From: Symsagittifera roscoffensis | Lineage: Eukaryota > Xenacoelomorpha > Acoela > Convolutidae | Length of the DNA: 64,000 nucleotides | Assembly: GCF_963678635.1 (NCBI RefSeq) | Contig: NC_087067.1 | Location: 29,068,403-29,132,402, forward strand | Reading direction: 5' to 3' | Shown here: piece by piece, positions 51,693 to 64,000 of the stretch | Position numbering within the stretch: position 1 is the first letter of the stretch | Layout: each line of letters starts with the position of its first letter | The notes under the pieces: model-generated | Told to the model about the DNA's origin: nothing | What the model saw: only the letters and a program-made list of their open reading frames with translations | Databases searched by the model: none | Position numbers and translations under genes: made by a program

Positions 51693-51926
51693 ATGTTACA
51701 CGATAATAACTTAATTGAAATGTCTCTACGACTCAATAGATCAGAGCCGATATTCCGCACAATACTAAAACTACCCGGTATTGGAAAAAGACCTCGGACG
51801 AGAGACGACATACGACTACAGAGAAACTTACCATTTAGTTTCATGGTTGTACGGCAAAAGCCAATACAAACTTTTATATTTAGAATCTTATTAGCAATGA
51901 ATTTAGATTTTCATTTGCCAACATAA
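51693..51926 (+). CDS. ORF77 of the degenerate copy, intact
   Basis: 77 codons starting MLHDNNLIEMSLRLNRSEPI and ending ILLAMNLDFHLPT, the same length as its homolog at 41809-42042 with mostly conservative changes. It is the only full-length ORF left in this copy. Confidence 0.72.
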   Translation: MLHDNNLIEMSLRLNRSEPIFRTILKLPGIGKRPRTRDDIRLQRNLPFSFMVVRQKPIQTFIFRILLAMNLDFHLPT

Positions 51927-52902
51927 AATTTTTAAGTAAGTCTTCATGATTATTTAAGGCGCTAAATAAATTATTAATGTACAATAACGATTGATAAAAA
52001 GATCTCAAGTCGTTTTCTCAACTTCTGTAGTATTATATAAAACCTATTTATTTGAAAAATATTTATTGAAAATAAAAATAAAAATTAGTAGCATGATAAT
52101 AAATTGTTAGTATATATAAATCATCCTGTCGTTTCAGCTTCATCACCTAAACATAACAGCAATCATAAGCTAACTAACAGCATAAAAAACTAAAACTTTA
52201 TATCAAATAAATTTAAACCATTTTAAACTTAAATTTATTTAATTTTAAACCAGATCATCAAGGCTTATCCTTGGACCTTAATAAATTTTCTATCTCATTA
52301 ATTTTTAATTCTGATCATCAAGGCTTATCCTTGGATCAAAAAGAACACTTTTGTTCTCCCCCACCCACTTATCAAGTGTCTAACGACCTCAAACGTCGAT
52401 TCATTACCCAACCTTTTCAAAAGACCCAGGACTAATGGAAATTTTTAATAACACTAACCATTCAAATTAGGCTAAACAGTGAAGAACTTCGGTTATTCAT
52501 CCTTCACTTGAAACCTCCTCTTACCAGACCCAGGATAGATCTTCGACTTAGTAAGTTTAAAATAGTATCTAACGAACTACTTGCGTTCTAATTATACCTG
52601 AACCTTGTGGATCGATTTATTAAGGGGTGGTTCTCCAACCCTTGAACACAATCACTACCCCTAAGTAAGATTAAGTAAGTTAACACCTTAACTTAGACTA
52701 GCCACGAGAAAGTAAAAAATCATTCCCCGGAATCGATATACTTTTCTCTCCAACCCTGAACACAAAGACCCAGTTTAAGCTAACCAAAAAATCGTAAGGA
52801 CTAACAGTCTAGAAAAATAAAAAATACACAAATACCATACACAAATAACATACCAATAATAGGAACATACGTGATTTAAATTTTGTGTAATTTTTCGGGG
52901 GG
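51927..52902 (+). other. Leader of the degenerate copy with deletion junction
   Basis: Holds the paired hairpin repeats (52253-52277, 52313-52337) and the ATCGA..CCAACC blocks. Homology to the intact leader ends near 52800 (minus-strand equivalent about 40920). It resumes at about 52915, at the equivalent of 38180. The joint carries a G run at 52896-52904. Confidence 0.65.
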
Positions 52903-55900
52903 GTTGATTTGTTTATAGCTATAAAAAAGAGAGCAGCTCATCCTTCCTCAATTCGAGAACCAGATTTAGATTTTAGAAAATTAGTAGATAAATTAGAACA
53001 AGCAGAAAACACAATGAAACTCGAAGAAACAGAAAATCTAAAACTACAATATGTTAATCGAATTGAAACAAATACTACACATAAAAATAATATACAAAAA
53101 TCAGACACAGACCTGATTGAAAAAATCACTGAAATACTAAACATCTATGAAAGGAACCCAAATTTTAAAAGCAAACCATTTTTCAAAAAATGGTGCAATT
53201 ACTGCCGACGATACGGACACAGTATCGCCGAATGTAGACAAAAACAGAAAGACAATCAGAATAAACCTCAAAAGCACAAAGAACCAAATAAATCATTCTA
53301 TCAATACATGAAAAAAGATCAGAATCTACCAAACAAAAATATATATAGTAATAATAGTTCAGGAAAACCACTTCCAAGTAACTTAAATTACTCAAGAAAT
53401 CAATCACCATAAAACTCAAGTTATAGAGGTAGATCGCCCGAACAAAGAAATTCACGAAAATTCTCACAAAACAAACATAGCCGATCGAATAGCCAAAATA
53501 ACCAAAATAACTATTCACGATCGAATCCAAACACAACAGAATTTGTTTCTACATCCAGTTCCCATTCAAACCCAAGGAATAGACACTATTCCAATAATAG
53601 ATCACGAAACTCATCATACAACTGAAATAGAAACTATTCACACAGTAGGAATAGAAGTTATTCAAACAATCGAAATCAGAACTATTCAAACAATAGATCA
53701 AGGAATAACTCATATAATAGATCAAATTATAACAGATCAAATGATAACTATCAAAACAGATCACAAAATAATTCACAAAATCGAAACTCAAGTTACAATA
53801 ATCGATACAGAAATTATTCCCAGTCACCAAATAGGAATAATAACCGTTATCCCGATTCTAAACATCGATATAGAATTAACACACCAAAACATCAAAGACA
53901 CATTAATCAAGTACAAACAAATGAAGAAACAACTTCAGACCATCCAGGTATTGATGACACAGGAAGTACTAAACTACAACTAAACCACATTAATTGTGAA
54001 TCATCAGACACTGAGAGTCATACAGATAATACCATCTCGGTAAATATGATAACAGTCGAAAACGACTATGAACCTATCATATACGAACAAACTTTTACTT
54101 CACATATCAATGAAAATCAATTTAAACTTCTTCATAATTACTACATTAGACCCATTAACAATAATACACAAACTACACAAGAAGTAAACGAAATTAACAC
54201 GGTAATTAAACCTGATAAAAAAGATGAAACACAAAGCTCAAACACAAAACACATTTATCAAAATATACAAAAAGAACAACCAAAAGAAAAAATTTGGACA
54301 ATCCCACTTTTCCTAGAGAGTCCAAGAAGTAATAATTTCAACCACCAGATCTTGAAATTGATTTTTTAATCGACTCATGAGCAGAATCATATATAATTAA
54401 TATTCCCACATGGAATGAAATTAAAACACTACACCCAAATTTAACACCTCTTGAAACATCTAGTAAATTAGCAACAGCACAAGGATCAACATTAGTAAAC
54501 TATGGAATAATCCAATTATTCCTTGTTCCCACAAGAACAATGGAACAAAACAAGATTCTGAACAAGCCATTTAAACAAACATTTCAAATTACTGATATTA
54601 AGCACAATATCATTGGCATACCATTTATTACTAAATATATACCAACCATAAACATCTTAAATAGTAGAATCTATATCAAAGACAAATATACAAAAACAAA
54701 AAACACAGCTTTAACATTCTTCCAAAGATTAAACAAACAACCACCATTTTTCTCAAAATTTTTCCCCATTTACAATCAAAAACGGAAACACCTGAAACCA
54801 CTATCAGGAAATATATATAATTTTTTAATAAAACAAGTTCATCAGTATGACAAAAGTCAAAACAAACAACAACTTTTTATGTAAGACTTCGAATTTAAAC
54901 CTATTCACAAATTTTTCAAAATTACAATCTCATCTATAAAATACTCAAAAAATACGAATTCCGATATTATTTTCTTACATGTGTATAACAATACACCATA
55001 TCAAAAAACATTACCCTAAGGACTTTTAGGATATTGCAAAACAAATGCTACAATTTCACCTATAATTGAAATAGCCTATCGAGTAAATAATATATTACAA
55101 CTATTAGATATTTGTCAATCAACAATTCTTGACGAAGAATTATCCATAAATAATACAATAAGTAATGAAAAAAGAAATACAGATTATTTCACAAAAACAC
55201 CATATTTTAAACCGACATTCAATATAACAAATTACACAGAAGAACAACAAAAATTTTTAACAATGTTTAATTTTCAACACTCACAAATCACACAAGATGA
55301 ATTTGATAAATTAGCAAAACAACTGTTAAAATATTCAACAGTCTACGCAACATCAAAGTTTGACGTTGGAAAAATCAATTCATCACTACATCTCCCATTA
55401 AAACCTGACGCAGTTTTCAAAAAACATAGAGCAAGTAAAGTACCGATTCACTTAGACGACAAGGTAAATAGATTACTTGATATTTTAGAACAATACGAAA
55501 TTATCTCACAAATAAATAAAGAAAAACAACCAAAAGGAAACACCTTCATTAACCCTGTTATCATTCTAGCAAAAGGCGAATCACTAAAAATAGTTTTAGA
55601 CGCTAGATACCTCAATTCACTAATTGACGAATCAAATTGCAATTGGCCTATTGAACCAATACAAGTTATCTTAACAAAGATAAAAATGGTAAATACTTCA
55701 CAACCGCAGAAATGAATAGTGCATATAATCAAATGCCACTAGATGAATAATCACGACGTTTAACACAATTTGTTATTGGAAATCAACAATATGAATTTAA
55801 TCGCTTATTCTATGGAATATCCATAGGACCAGCAGCTTTTTCAGCTTTCATGAGTAAAATTTTTAGACCATTAATACTCAAGAAAATTGCAATCACCTAT

Positions 55901-58900
55901 TTAGACGATGTTTTTATGCAATCACAGACGAAATGTTTACAGTCTTAGAATAATATCATAAAATACTTCAGAACGAAAATCTGAAAACAGCCCCCGATAA
56001 ATCACATTTTTTCTTAACACGCGTTAAATTTTTAGAACATAATATTGAACGAAACACTATCACTCCATTAAAATCACGCATTGATGCAATCCAAAAACTT
56101 CAACCACCTACAAATAAAAAGAAAATTCAAGAATTCCTCGGAATGTTGAATTTCTCAAGTAAACATGTTTACAAAATGCAAATATACTTAAGACCTTTCT
56201 ATAACATCCTCAGACAACAAAATAATTTTGAATGGACCACTGAACATCAAACACGATTTGACGAAACTAAAAAGCGTTTGACAGAACAAATTTCAAACAC
56301 AATTCCAGATCCAAATCAACCATTCTATGCAATGTGCGATGCTTCAAATTTTGGCATCGGCGCAGCATTGCTACAATCACATCATGGAACAAATAAAATG
56401 AATCTTATATCAGCAAATTCACAATTATTTACACAAGCAGAGCTACGACTCTCAACTCTAATGAGAGAATGTACAGCTATAATCTATACACTTACAGAAT
56501 ATGAATTTCTGATACTTGGATCAAAACACCCAACAGTTCTATTTACAGATCACAAACCAATTATATTTCTCTTTACACAAAAATCAAATCCTAGTCATAG
56601 AGTTTATAGATTTCAATTAAATCTAATAAAATTCCCAAACTTACATATAATTTGGACAGCAGGAAAAAACTTTGCATTACCAGATACATTAAGTAGAAAT
56701 ACGCCACCTGAATTACTTACACGAAAAAATACAGTTGAAATACCACAAAATATTAAATTCTATCTCAAAAAAAATGAAACATCACCCCGATTAGAATGCA
56801 AATACGCAGAGTAAACTGACATTGATCAATCACAAATAAATAATCTACAACATTTTCCACTTAGATTGCCAAAATAATCACTATGGAGTTGATTTACTAG
56901 GATCATCAACTTTTAAACCAATTCCATACTCACAATGGATAAAAAATAATACTCAGCAAAAGCGAATAAAACAACACTCGCATAAAAAAGATCCTTTTCC
57001 ACTAATTGAAAAATAAAATATGACCGATAAAATAAACTTACCAGGACCACAAACAAATGATTCAAAATACACAATAAATCAAGTTTTTGACCTCCATGAC
57101 CCACTTGACACAATTCCTCTATCAAAACTAGAAATTGACAATATTTTTCTCCCCCAACAGATAAAATTACACTTGAACTTTTAAAACAATATCAAAATCT
57201 CGATCCAGTAATTAGACAACTAAAATCATGGCAGAAATACAAAACTAAGGCCGTGAAAGCTGATATCACAATTTTAGGAAACAAAACACTCCTCCGATAT
57301 TTCAGAAAACTTAACAACAAAACAATTAATGAAAATACAGATCTTTTAGAATATAAATTAAATGATTCTAAAGTTCCCTTTCTACCTTTAAGTATGATAC
57401 TTATAGCTTTTAACATCTCCATTACACAAAATACAAAGGGACACTCCGGATCAGAAAAAACATACTCGAACTTTACACAAAATTTTTATTTTCCAAATGC
57501 CCCAATTTGGATAAAAGTATTATGCTATGATTGTATAATTTGTCAATTGAACAAACCGTATCCAAATCAAAAACAATTAGCACAAAAACAAGATTTTAAA
57601 GGAAAAAGTTTATATTTCAACCATAGAATTTCATTCGACACGAGAGGACCAATCTCACCATCCTCAGAAAAAAAACTCCTACATTATGGTCATTGTTTAT
57701 GCATTCACACATTATGTAGCACTCAACCCAGTACCACATTGTAATGCTTATTATGCTTACACAACACTTTATGGACATTGGATAGCAAAATTCGGATTAC
57801 CCGAAATCCTAGTTACAGACAACGGTACAGAATTTATTAATAATGAAATAATCACACTATGTCACTTATACAACATTAAACATAAACCACGTACATCTCA
57901 TGCACCTTGGACAAACGGATTAGTCGAAGGTATGAACCGTTCAATACAAGAATATCTCAGATGTATCCTTAATGGAAATGATACACGATACACAGAATGG
58001 TCAGCAGATGTAAAATTATTTCCTTTATCATATCATTCACAAATTACGACAACTTTAGGAATGTCACCATATGAAATAGTTTTTAATCAAAAGCCACGAA
58101 AACCAATTATGTTTACAGCAAATGCACATAAAAATGCACAAGGTTATTGCCAACCAAATAAAGATTCAATTTGTAATAACCTACCTTGATGAAGATCATA
58201 CACATGATGAAGATCATTTTCATCATCCACAAATTCTAAAATTAGCCTCCGGCACACATGGATATTAAATAGAGATAAAAAAACACAATAAAATTTACCA
58301 ATAAGTAACAAAGAAATTATTACAAAGGCAAAACATTAACAACCAAATTAATTCACGCTTTACGCCAGCCACAGATTTAAAAATTGGAACATTTGTTTTA
58401 ATACCTAACTTTAATACACAAAAAGGAATCTCTAAAAAATTACAACCACTTCGAAAAGGACCATACCAAATAATTGCCAAAACCACTGAAATAACATACA
58501 AACTCACAGATTCAACCAAAAAAGAAATTGTTCAAAATCGTAACAATTTATTACCTTACTGACCAGAAGAATACGCACTACGCGAATTAACTCAATTATA
58601 TTCTTTTACAGGTTTAAAAGTTATTCAAAATTATACACATACAAAAAAAAACAAATGTACAGGACAACGTTCATCATGAAAAACAAAATCAAAAACAAAC
58701 CATAACTCAAAACAATACAAAAACGCCAGACCCAAAAATATCTCAAAAAGAAAGAAAAAACAGGAAAATGATAGAAAAAAATTTAACACAAGAACAAGTA
58801 GAAAAATCAAAACACAGAGAATCATCACGACTTAGAAATCAACCACGTAAAAATTACAAAACATTCATCCCACAATCTAAAATTTTAAAGAAAGTTACAT

Positions 58901-58917
58901 TTCAAAAACAACTTTGA
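52903..58917 (+). pseudogene. gag-pol: Degenerate gag-pol of the second copy
   Basis: Starts within the gag domain (IAIKKRAAHPSSIREPDLDF) and keeps the CCHC knuckle (CNYCRRYGHSIAEC). A stop follows at 53412 and the nucleocapsid tract is shifted. The protease motif reads DFLIDS then a TGA stop where Gly stood (54379-54381). Reverse transcriptase pieces lie at 55263-55715 and up to YLDD near 55900, with frameshifts and a small deletion. RNase H lies at 56143-56814, the integrase zinc motif at 57253-57744, and the catalytic core (VTDNGTEF, GLVEGMN) at 57686-58189. A broken C-terminus with RKGPYQII lies near 58460. Not translatable as a whole. Confidence 0.88.
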
Positions 58918-59516
58918 TTTTAAAAAATAAAAATTTTTACATTTCTAAATCATTTTGAACTTTCATATTTTCGAGATAACTTGCTGAAACATACGCAACA
59001 ATTTTAGTTCAGATTCAGCCAATAGGATTCACTCAAAGCCGTCAGCTTTTATATCTCTAACACCAACCTATTAGCCGATAGATATTAAACTCCAGGCATA
59101 TCTATAACTATAACTTTACAACCTCCAGGTCAAAAATAAGCAACCCGCTAAAATTTGACAACTAAAATAAATACCACCATAATATTACAACCCTCCCCTA
59201 TCTAATAACGCAAAGATCAACAATATTTTCCCAACTCAGACCTCAAAAACCCTCCAACCAAAAATGGCGAATTAGCCTAAAGTCAAAAAGGACCATAATC
59301 ATTTGGCCTAAAGTATAAATATTTCAAAAATACCCCGCATTATCTACCAAATAAAAACAAAGCAAAGAAGACCTCCCGAACACCATAAAATTAGCCCCCA
59401 ACAATTTTTCGCAAAACTCAACCCACTTGTCAAAAAACCAATAAATAATCCAACCACACTTGGATCTCGCCCCAAACAACAAAAAAAAATTCGACGAATG
59501 AATCATTTCTTAAATG

Positions 59517-59941
59517 CTTTTCTCTCAAACAGTCAATATCTTAAAAAATACAATCTTAAATCTTCTCATAAAATTTTTCATTCTTTTTAAACTTTTGCTT
59601 ATATTTTTTATTGATACTTTTGAAGCCTTAATAATCATTTTAATAAATTTTTGCAAATTTTTTTTAAATTTTCTACTCCCTATTTGAAATATATCTCCAA
59701 CTTTCCCAAATCATTGACCACATTCACAGGTACGATAATTCAAAGTCTATTTAAATGATACGAACAATTTTTACTAGAACAGATAATTTTTACTATTCAT
59801 AATTTTTATCGCATTTTTATCATCCCTAATCATGACAAGGTGCAAATGTGTAAAAAAGGCAATAGTCACATTCGCCTTAGCAACAATACTTTTAATCCTT
59901 TTCATCGAAGAATATTACAACAAACATAAATCTTCCCACTA
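59517..59941 (+). pseudogene. Remnants of ORF76 and ORF62 in the second copy
   Basis: The first starts MLFSQTV and remains hydrophobic (LLLIFFIDTFEALIIILI). The second starts MIRTIFTRTD at 59758 and is broken by a shift, with its C-terminal part still visible as KKAIVTFALATILLILFIEE in another frame. Confidence 0.6.
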
Positions 59942-59943
59942 GA

Positions 59944-61090
59944 AAAATATTCAATTGGACACATTTCCAAAATTGCTAACCAACCACCACAACATCATTC
60001 TTCACCGACATCCTCCCAAGAAAACGCAGTCATACCCACAACTACTCAAAACCCCCAAACATCCACACAAATTTCTTTCCGAGATAACCCATACACTTTC
60101 GAAGAACGAGACGCTCGCTTATCTGAACCATTAGAACCAGTTCAGCGACAAGCTCCCCTAAGTGAACCAACATATAATTTATACCCCCCATTACCACAAG
60201 ATTTAAATAGAATAAGACATACTAGTCAAAATCAAAATACAGTTGAAGTAAATAGAAATAGACAAATTATACATCCACGAAGAAATAGAAATTTTCATAC
60301 CCCCAGAGTTCATTTTGATATACCCCAATCACCAACACCAACTACTTCAGAAATTTTAAGTAGTACATTACCAGAAACTCCCCCACTCCTTTCACAACGC
60401 AGCACCTCAAGTATACCCTCAGATTACTTAGGTTCAACACCAACATCTGAGCAAATACGTTAAAATCCCTTTAACCCCCCCCCCCCCAATCCCACCGCAC
60501 GACTACCATATTGGGCAACACACTCATATACACAAGGTGAACTAAACTTGGTAAATGATCCAATAGATATCTCTACTGATACAACACTATCATCATTACC
60601 AGAAACATTATCACTCCCGTCAACACCATCATTAAGTCAAATCTCACCGACACTTTTCCCTTTAAATTTTCCAAATAACCTCGACGCTAGATATCGAGAA
60701 TAATCATCATCAAATATCCCTTTACGATCAGATTGGAACACATTCGTAGCACCTCCCCCATTATTTGGACAACATCAATAAAGTAACCGACTCCAGAGTT
60801 GGGCACTCAATAGATTACAATATAGACAAGATATCCACGAAGATATTCGAGAACACAATATTCAAATACTTCAACAAAATAGTCTCCAGTTAAAATTTGA
60901 AATCACGATCAAAATTAATAATATTGTTCAACACCCCTACCCATTAAATCCACCAAATATAACAGCTCAATCACTACCACCACCATTTATAACCACTGAA
61001 GTAATATATATAAATACGATAGATATACGAAAAACACAATTGGTTACATAACATTCTATAACCCATACTCAGGATTATCATACACATGTA
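59944..61090 (+). pseudogene. ORF378 homolog in the second copy, first half open and also without AUG
   Basis: The frame is open from 59944 to a stop near 60462 without an ATG and aligns with ORF378 (YTFEERDARLSEPLEPVQ, HFDIPQSP, STPTSEQIR). After a C run near 60478 the rest is shifted and carries stops. Small indels in the first half keep the frame. Confidence 0.65.
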
Positions 61091-63686
61091 AATTCTAAAA
61101 ATATTAACATTTCAACACACCTTTTTTCTAATATTTTCCGACCAAAACACAAATCTTTCTCCTCGCACAGGACTCCAGGATTTATTAGTAACACACTATA
61201 ATTGTGAAGAAAACGAACAAAAAACCCTACACAAATAAGCAATAAATCAAGTATCACAATGCGAAACAGAACCACAAGCTATAGAAACTACAAATGTAAT
61301 AGCAACATTGTACTCAAAAGCCCGAGCAACAACAGTCACAGGATATAAATTTACAGCAACATTTTCCGAAAAGAAAGTACATTGTTCACAAGTTTCCAAC
61401 GGAAATAAGAACCGACTTGATCACGAATCATTTTACCAAAGTAATATAGAACGTCTTTTACACCTAAACCCCGACTATTGTAAAAACGAATTATTCAGAC
61501 TAAATCTAACAAGAAATAAAACACAGACAGAAAAATAGTAAATTGCCGATTCTGTACATCAAGCAGAACTTGAACGATATCAAGGACATATTAAATTAGA
61601 CGGAAAATACCCATACAACGGCGCACACGGAAGATTAACTTATGACATACACGATAAACACTGGATACCACACATTGGAATAAATGACCCTTCAAACTGT
61701 AAAGCAGACACAAAAAATAAAGGATATCAAGAAATAATGTTTTTTGGTTGGAAAATACAACTCGAAAAAATACAACTCACACGAGATTTAGCTGATAACA
61801 CCATGATCTATCAAGGAATCAGATTACCCTGCAAAAATGATCAAGGTTATTGTGACCCTACAACAAGGACCCAAGCAACAATTGTTTGGTTTCCCGAAGA
61901 TACATGCACAACATTTCAAGTAGCAAAAATACACGCTCGAATGATAAAATTTCACGAAAAATATTTTATACAATAAATTCCATATGAACAAGTAAATCCA
62001 TCACGAAAACAAAGTACTGATTTTCGAAACATCCATAATATAGAAAATAAGTTGACACGTTTTCAAATATATCAAGAAACAGAATTTGCATGTAAATATA
62101 GCAATCCACTTTATAAAACACAATACTCTGAAATACTTGTCGAATACGAAAAAGGTTTCGACATGACCACTGGAAAAATAAAATTTGACCCTTATGCCAC
62201 AAGTCACCCTATTAACGAAGGAACATCATACGTCCCAGTTATTTTTTATAAAAGCAAAGGTCAACCTGGTGGAAAACTAAAACCATATGACAGTAAAAGC
62301 ACACGTTTACAAGAACTGTCACTAATGAATAGCACCTATTTTGGTAATATTCATTACGATATCCACTTAGACATGAAATTAGACTATACAATTAGTAGAA
62401 CTTTCCAAGAAATGTCACTTTCTGAATTAGAAACACTTCATCAACTATGCGAATTAGAACGAACACAAATCTTACAATCACTCGCATTAGCTGTACTAAA
62501 AATACCTTACGCAGGATACTTATTTCAGGAAACAGATCAAATTTTCTTGATTACGAAGGAAACATTTTATGGTTTTATACTTGCACCAAAAAAGAATCAC
62601 CATTATATGTTTTCAAAGATAAACGTTGTTATAAAAGAATCCCCATATTCTATAAAAATAAAGTACATTTTGTCGATACACTTTCAAGACGAACTTATTT
62701 TTGGGATACCGCAGTCGCAGGTGGATCAGAAAATAGCCACAATGTCGTACAATTAAACTCTGATGAAGATAAATACTACCTACTTACACCGTATTCTACA
62801 TTAATGCAACCACTAAAAAAGTTTTCACCCGAAAGCATCCGAGCTATCGCTCGTAACCCAAATATTGATTTACAATAAATTGGAGTATACTCTAAATCTA
62901 ATATACAACATCACATTAGAACACAACAATTTCAAGAATTACAAACACAAATGGACACAATACAACGACAATCAATCGACCAGAATTTAAGAAAACTTGC
63001 CGAAACCGCAGGATTTGCATTTATACACAAGACTACAGCGGATATTTTAGAGATATCAAAGACTACATATATTTAAACGGTGAAAAATACAGACCACAGG
63101 ACATTTCACCAATAAATATTTTCAGTTTTGTCACCTTAAAAAATGAAATTCTCGCCTTTCTAGGATGGCCCTATTACATCTTAGAAAAATTAACTATCTT
63201 ATACGCCATGTTTAATTTTATAGGATTTCTTTTCTCACTGTTAAAAGGAATCTATAACACATGCGCTATACACACACAAGTAAACCGACAAGCAAGTGTA
63301 GCACGTATACTATTTGCAGGATTTTTTAGATTTTTTTCATCCTCAATTAACAAAATACTTCTAGATGCACAAATAAAAGAATATAACACAAAAATTTCCA
63401 CAAGACCAAACACATATAACGAAGAACATAATAATGTAGGTACAACACCTACAGCACCACAGATACCAACTCTACCACAAAATCATCCATTATCATTAGT
63501 TCCCCGAAATTTTCGAAACCTAGCAATCACAAATAATCGAAACTTTCGACCAAATACAACACAAAGTCCCATTCAGCACGTAATGACAAATCATTCACAA
63601 AATGATAATACATATGAACAAATTATAGAACAACCTCACACCACCACTTTTCAATCTCAAAATAATCTTTTTTTTAGCAACGATGA
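61086..63686 (+). pseudogene. env: Degenerate envelope-like gene of the second copy
   Basis: The ATG is followed at once by TAA (ATGTAA), so the signal peptide start is destroyed. Homology then runs through pieces at 61308-61538, 61737-61976, 62052-62878 and 63208-63686 with several stops and shifts. Still recognisable are the motif CYKRIPIFY, the block FVDTLSRRTYF (followed by VAGG in place of VPCG) and the anchor MFNFIGFLFSLLKGI. Confidence 0.82.
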
Positions 63687-64000
63687 GCCGACAACTTGGA
63701 TCCCTCCATCGCTCAAATTACCACCCAGCCAACCTTCAAACTCAAATCCCAATTATCCCACTTTTTTGCTTTCCCACAACCCGATTTTCCAATTATGAAT
63801 ATATCATCAAGCACGAATTCTGATACTAACTCAGGTATTTTAGTTTTTCATACTATCTCACAATTTAATAATGCTAATGTAGAAACCCCCGACGAATTTG
63901 CAGACTCCGAACCATCTCCCTCTACCCATACCCAGACCGACTCCTCAGTGTTTTCAGAACCCCCTTTTCAACCACTCCCATCCGTTTTCACTCCTTCTTA
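63683..64000 (+). pseudogene. Start of ORF597 homolog, cut by the window edge
   Basis: The ATG lies in an ATGA with the env stop, as in the intact copy, and the product begins MSRQLGSLHRSN-like, then Pro/Ser-rich sequence. The reading frame appears shifted before 63800. DEFADSEPSPS recurs near 63890. Confidence 0.65.

Larger units (their letters stand above)
51197..64000 (+). mobile_element. Second, degenerate copy of the LTR element, cut by the window edge
   Basis: Same family as 23686-42538 but on the plus strand, so the two are head-to-head with 8.66 kb between their 5' ends. The order is kept: LTR, primer binding site, ORF77, leader repeats, part of gag, pol, hydrophobic ORF remnants, ORF378, env, start of ORF597. 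About 2.7 kb is missing (ORF155 and the first roughly 750 codons of gag). Most frames have stops and shifts; ORF77 is the exception. The 3' LTR lies beyond the window. Confidence 0.9.

Overview
The window is nuclear DNA from an AT-rich invertebrate-like metazoan. The evidence is a split polybromo gene with canonical GT-AG introns, the first exon of a serine racemase-like gene behind a TATA box, and a dense load of animal-type transposable elements. I cannot name the species from sequence alone.

Layout. (1) 44-11719, minus strand: twelve in-phase exons of a polybromo-1 (PBRM1/BAF180) gene. They encode the N-terminus and five bromodomains (991 codons), and the gene runs off the left edge. (2) 11.7-23.7 kb: gene-poor DNA made of short repeats. 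These include a GIY-YIG retroelement tail, foldback elements, MITEs with GGCTCTTTT ends and 8-bp target duplications, two tandem tRNA-derived repeats and a second tRNA-headed SINE. (3) 23686-42538, minus strand: an apparently complete 18.85-kb Ty3/gypsy-type LTR retroelement. Its LTRs are identical by eye and it is flanked by a 4-bp target duplication (CTAT). (4) 42554-45084: a MULE-type DNA transposon with inverted repeats and an AACAAAAC target duplication, carrying a broken FLYWCH/MULE transposase gene and a tRNA-derived repeat. (5) 45.1-51.2 kb: a MITE cluster, a TATA promoter and exon 1 of a serine racemase-like gene (+), and a 426-bp hAT-type MITE with perfect 8-bp target duplications. 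(6) 51197-64000, plus strand: a second, older copy of the LTR element, head-to-head with the first. It lacks about 2.7 kb of gag, carries many stops and frameshifts, and is cut by the window edge.

The most notable object is the LTR element. Besides a fused gag-pol of 2740 codons (capsid-type domain, CCHC knuckle, DSG protease, reverse transcriptase with YLDD, RNase H, HHCC/DDE integrase, GPY/F module), it has a 77-codon ORF just after the primer binding site. It also has a basic 155-codon ORF overlapping the gag start, two tiny hydrophobic ORFs joined by ATGA, a 378-codon open frame with no AUG, an 872-codon envelope-like ORF, and a 597-codon ORF of unknown function joined to env by another ATGA. 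The two copies allow a comparison inside this window. ORF77 is intact in the decayed copy with mostly conservative changes. The AUG-less frame stays open and AUG-less over its first half in both copies. A 28-nt LTR hairpin and a duplicated leader hairpin are preserved. Together these suggest a complex, retrovirus-like element with accessory genes and structured cis-acting RNA.
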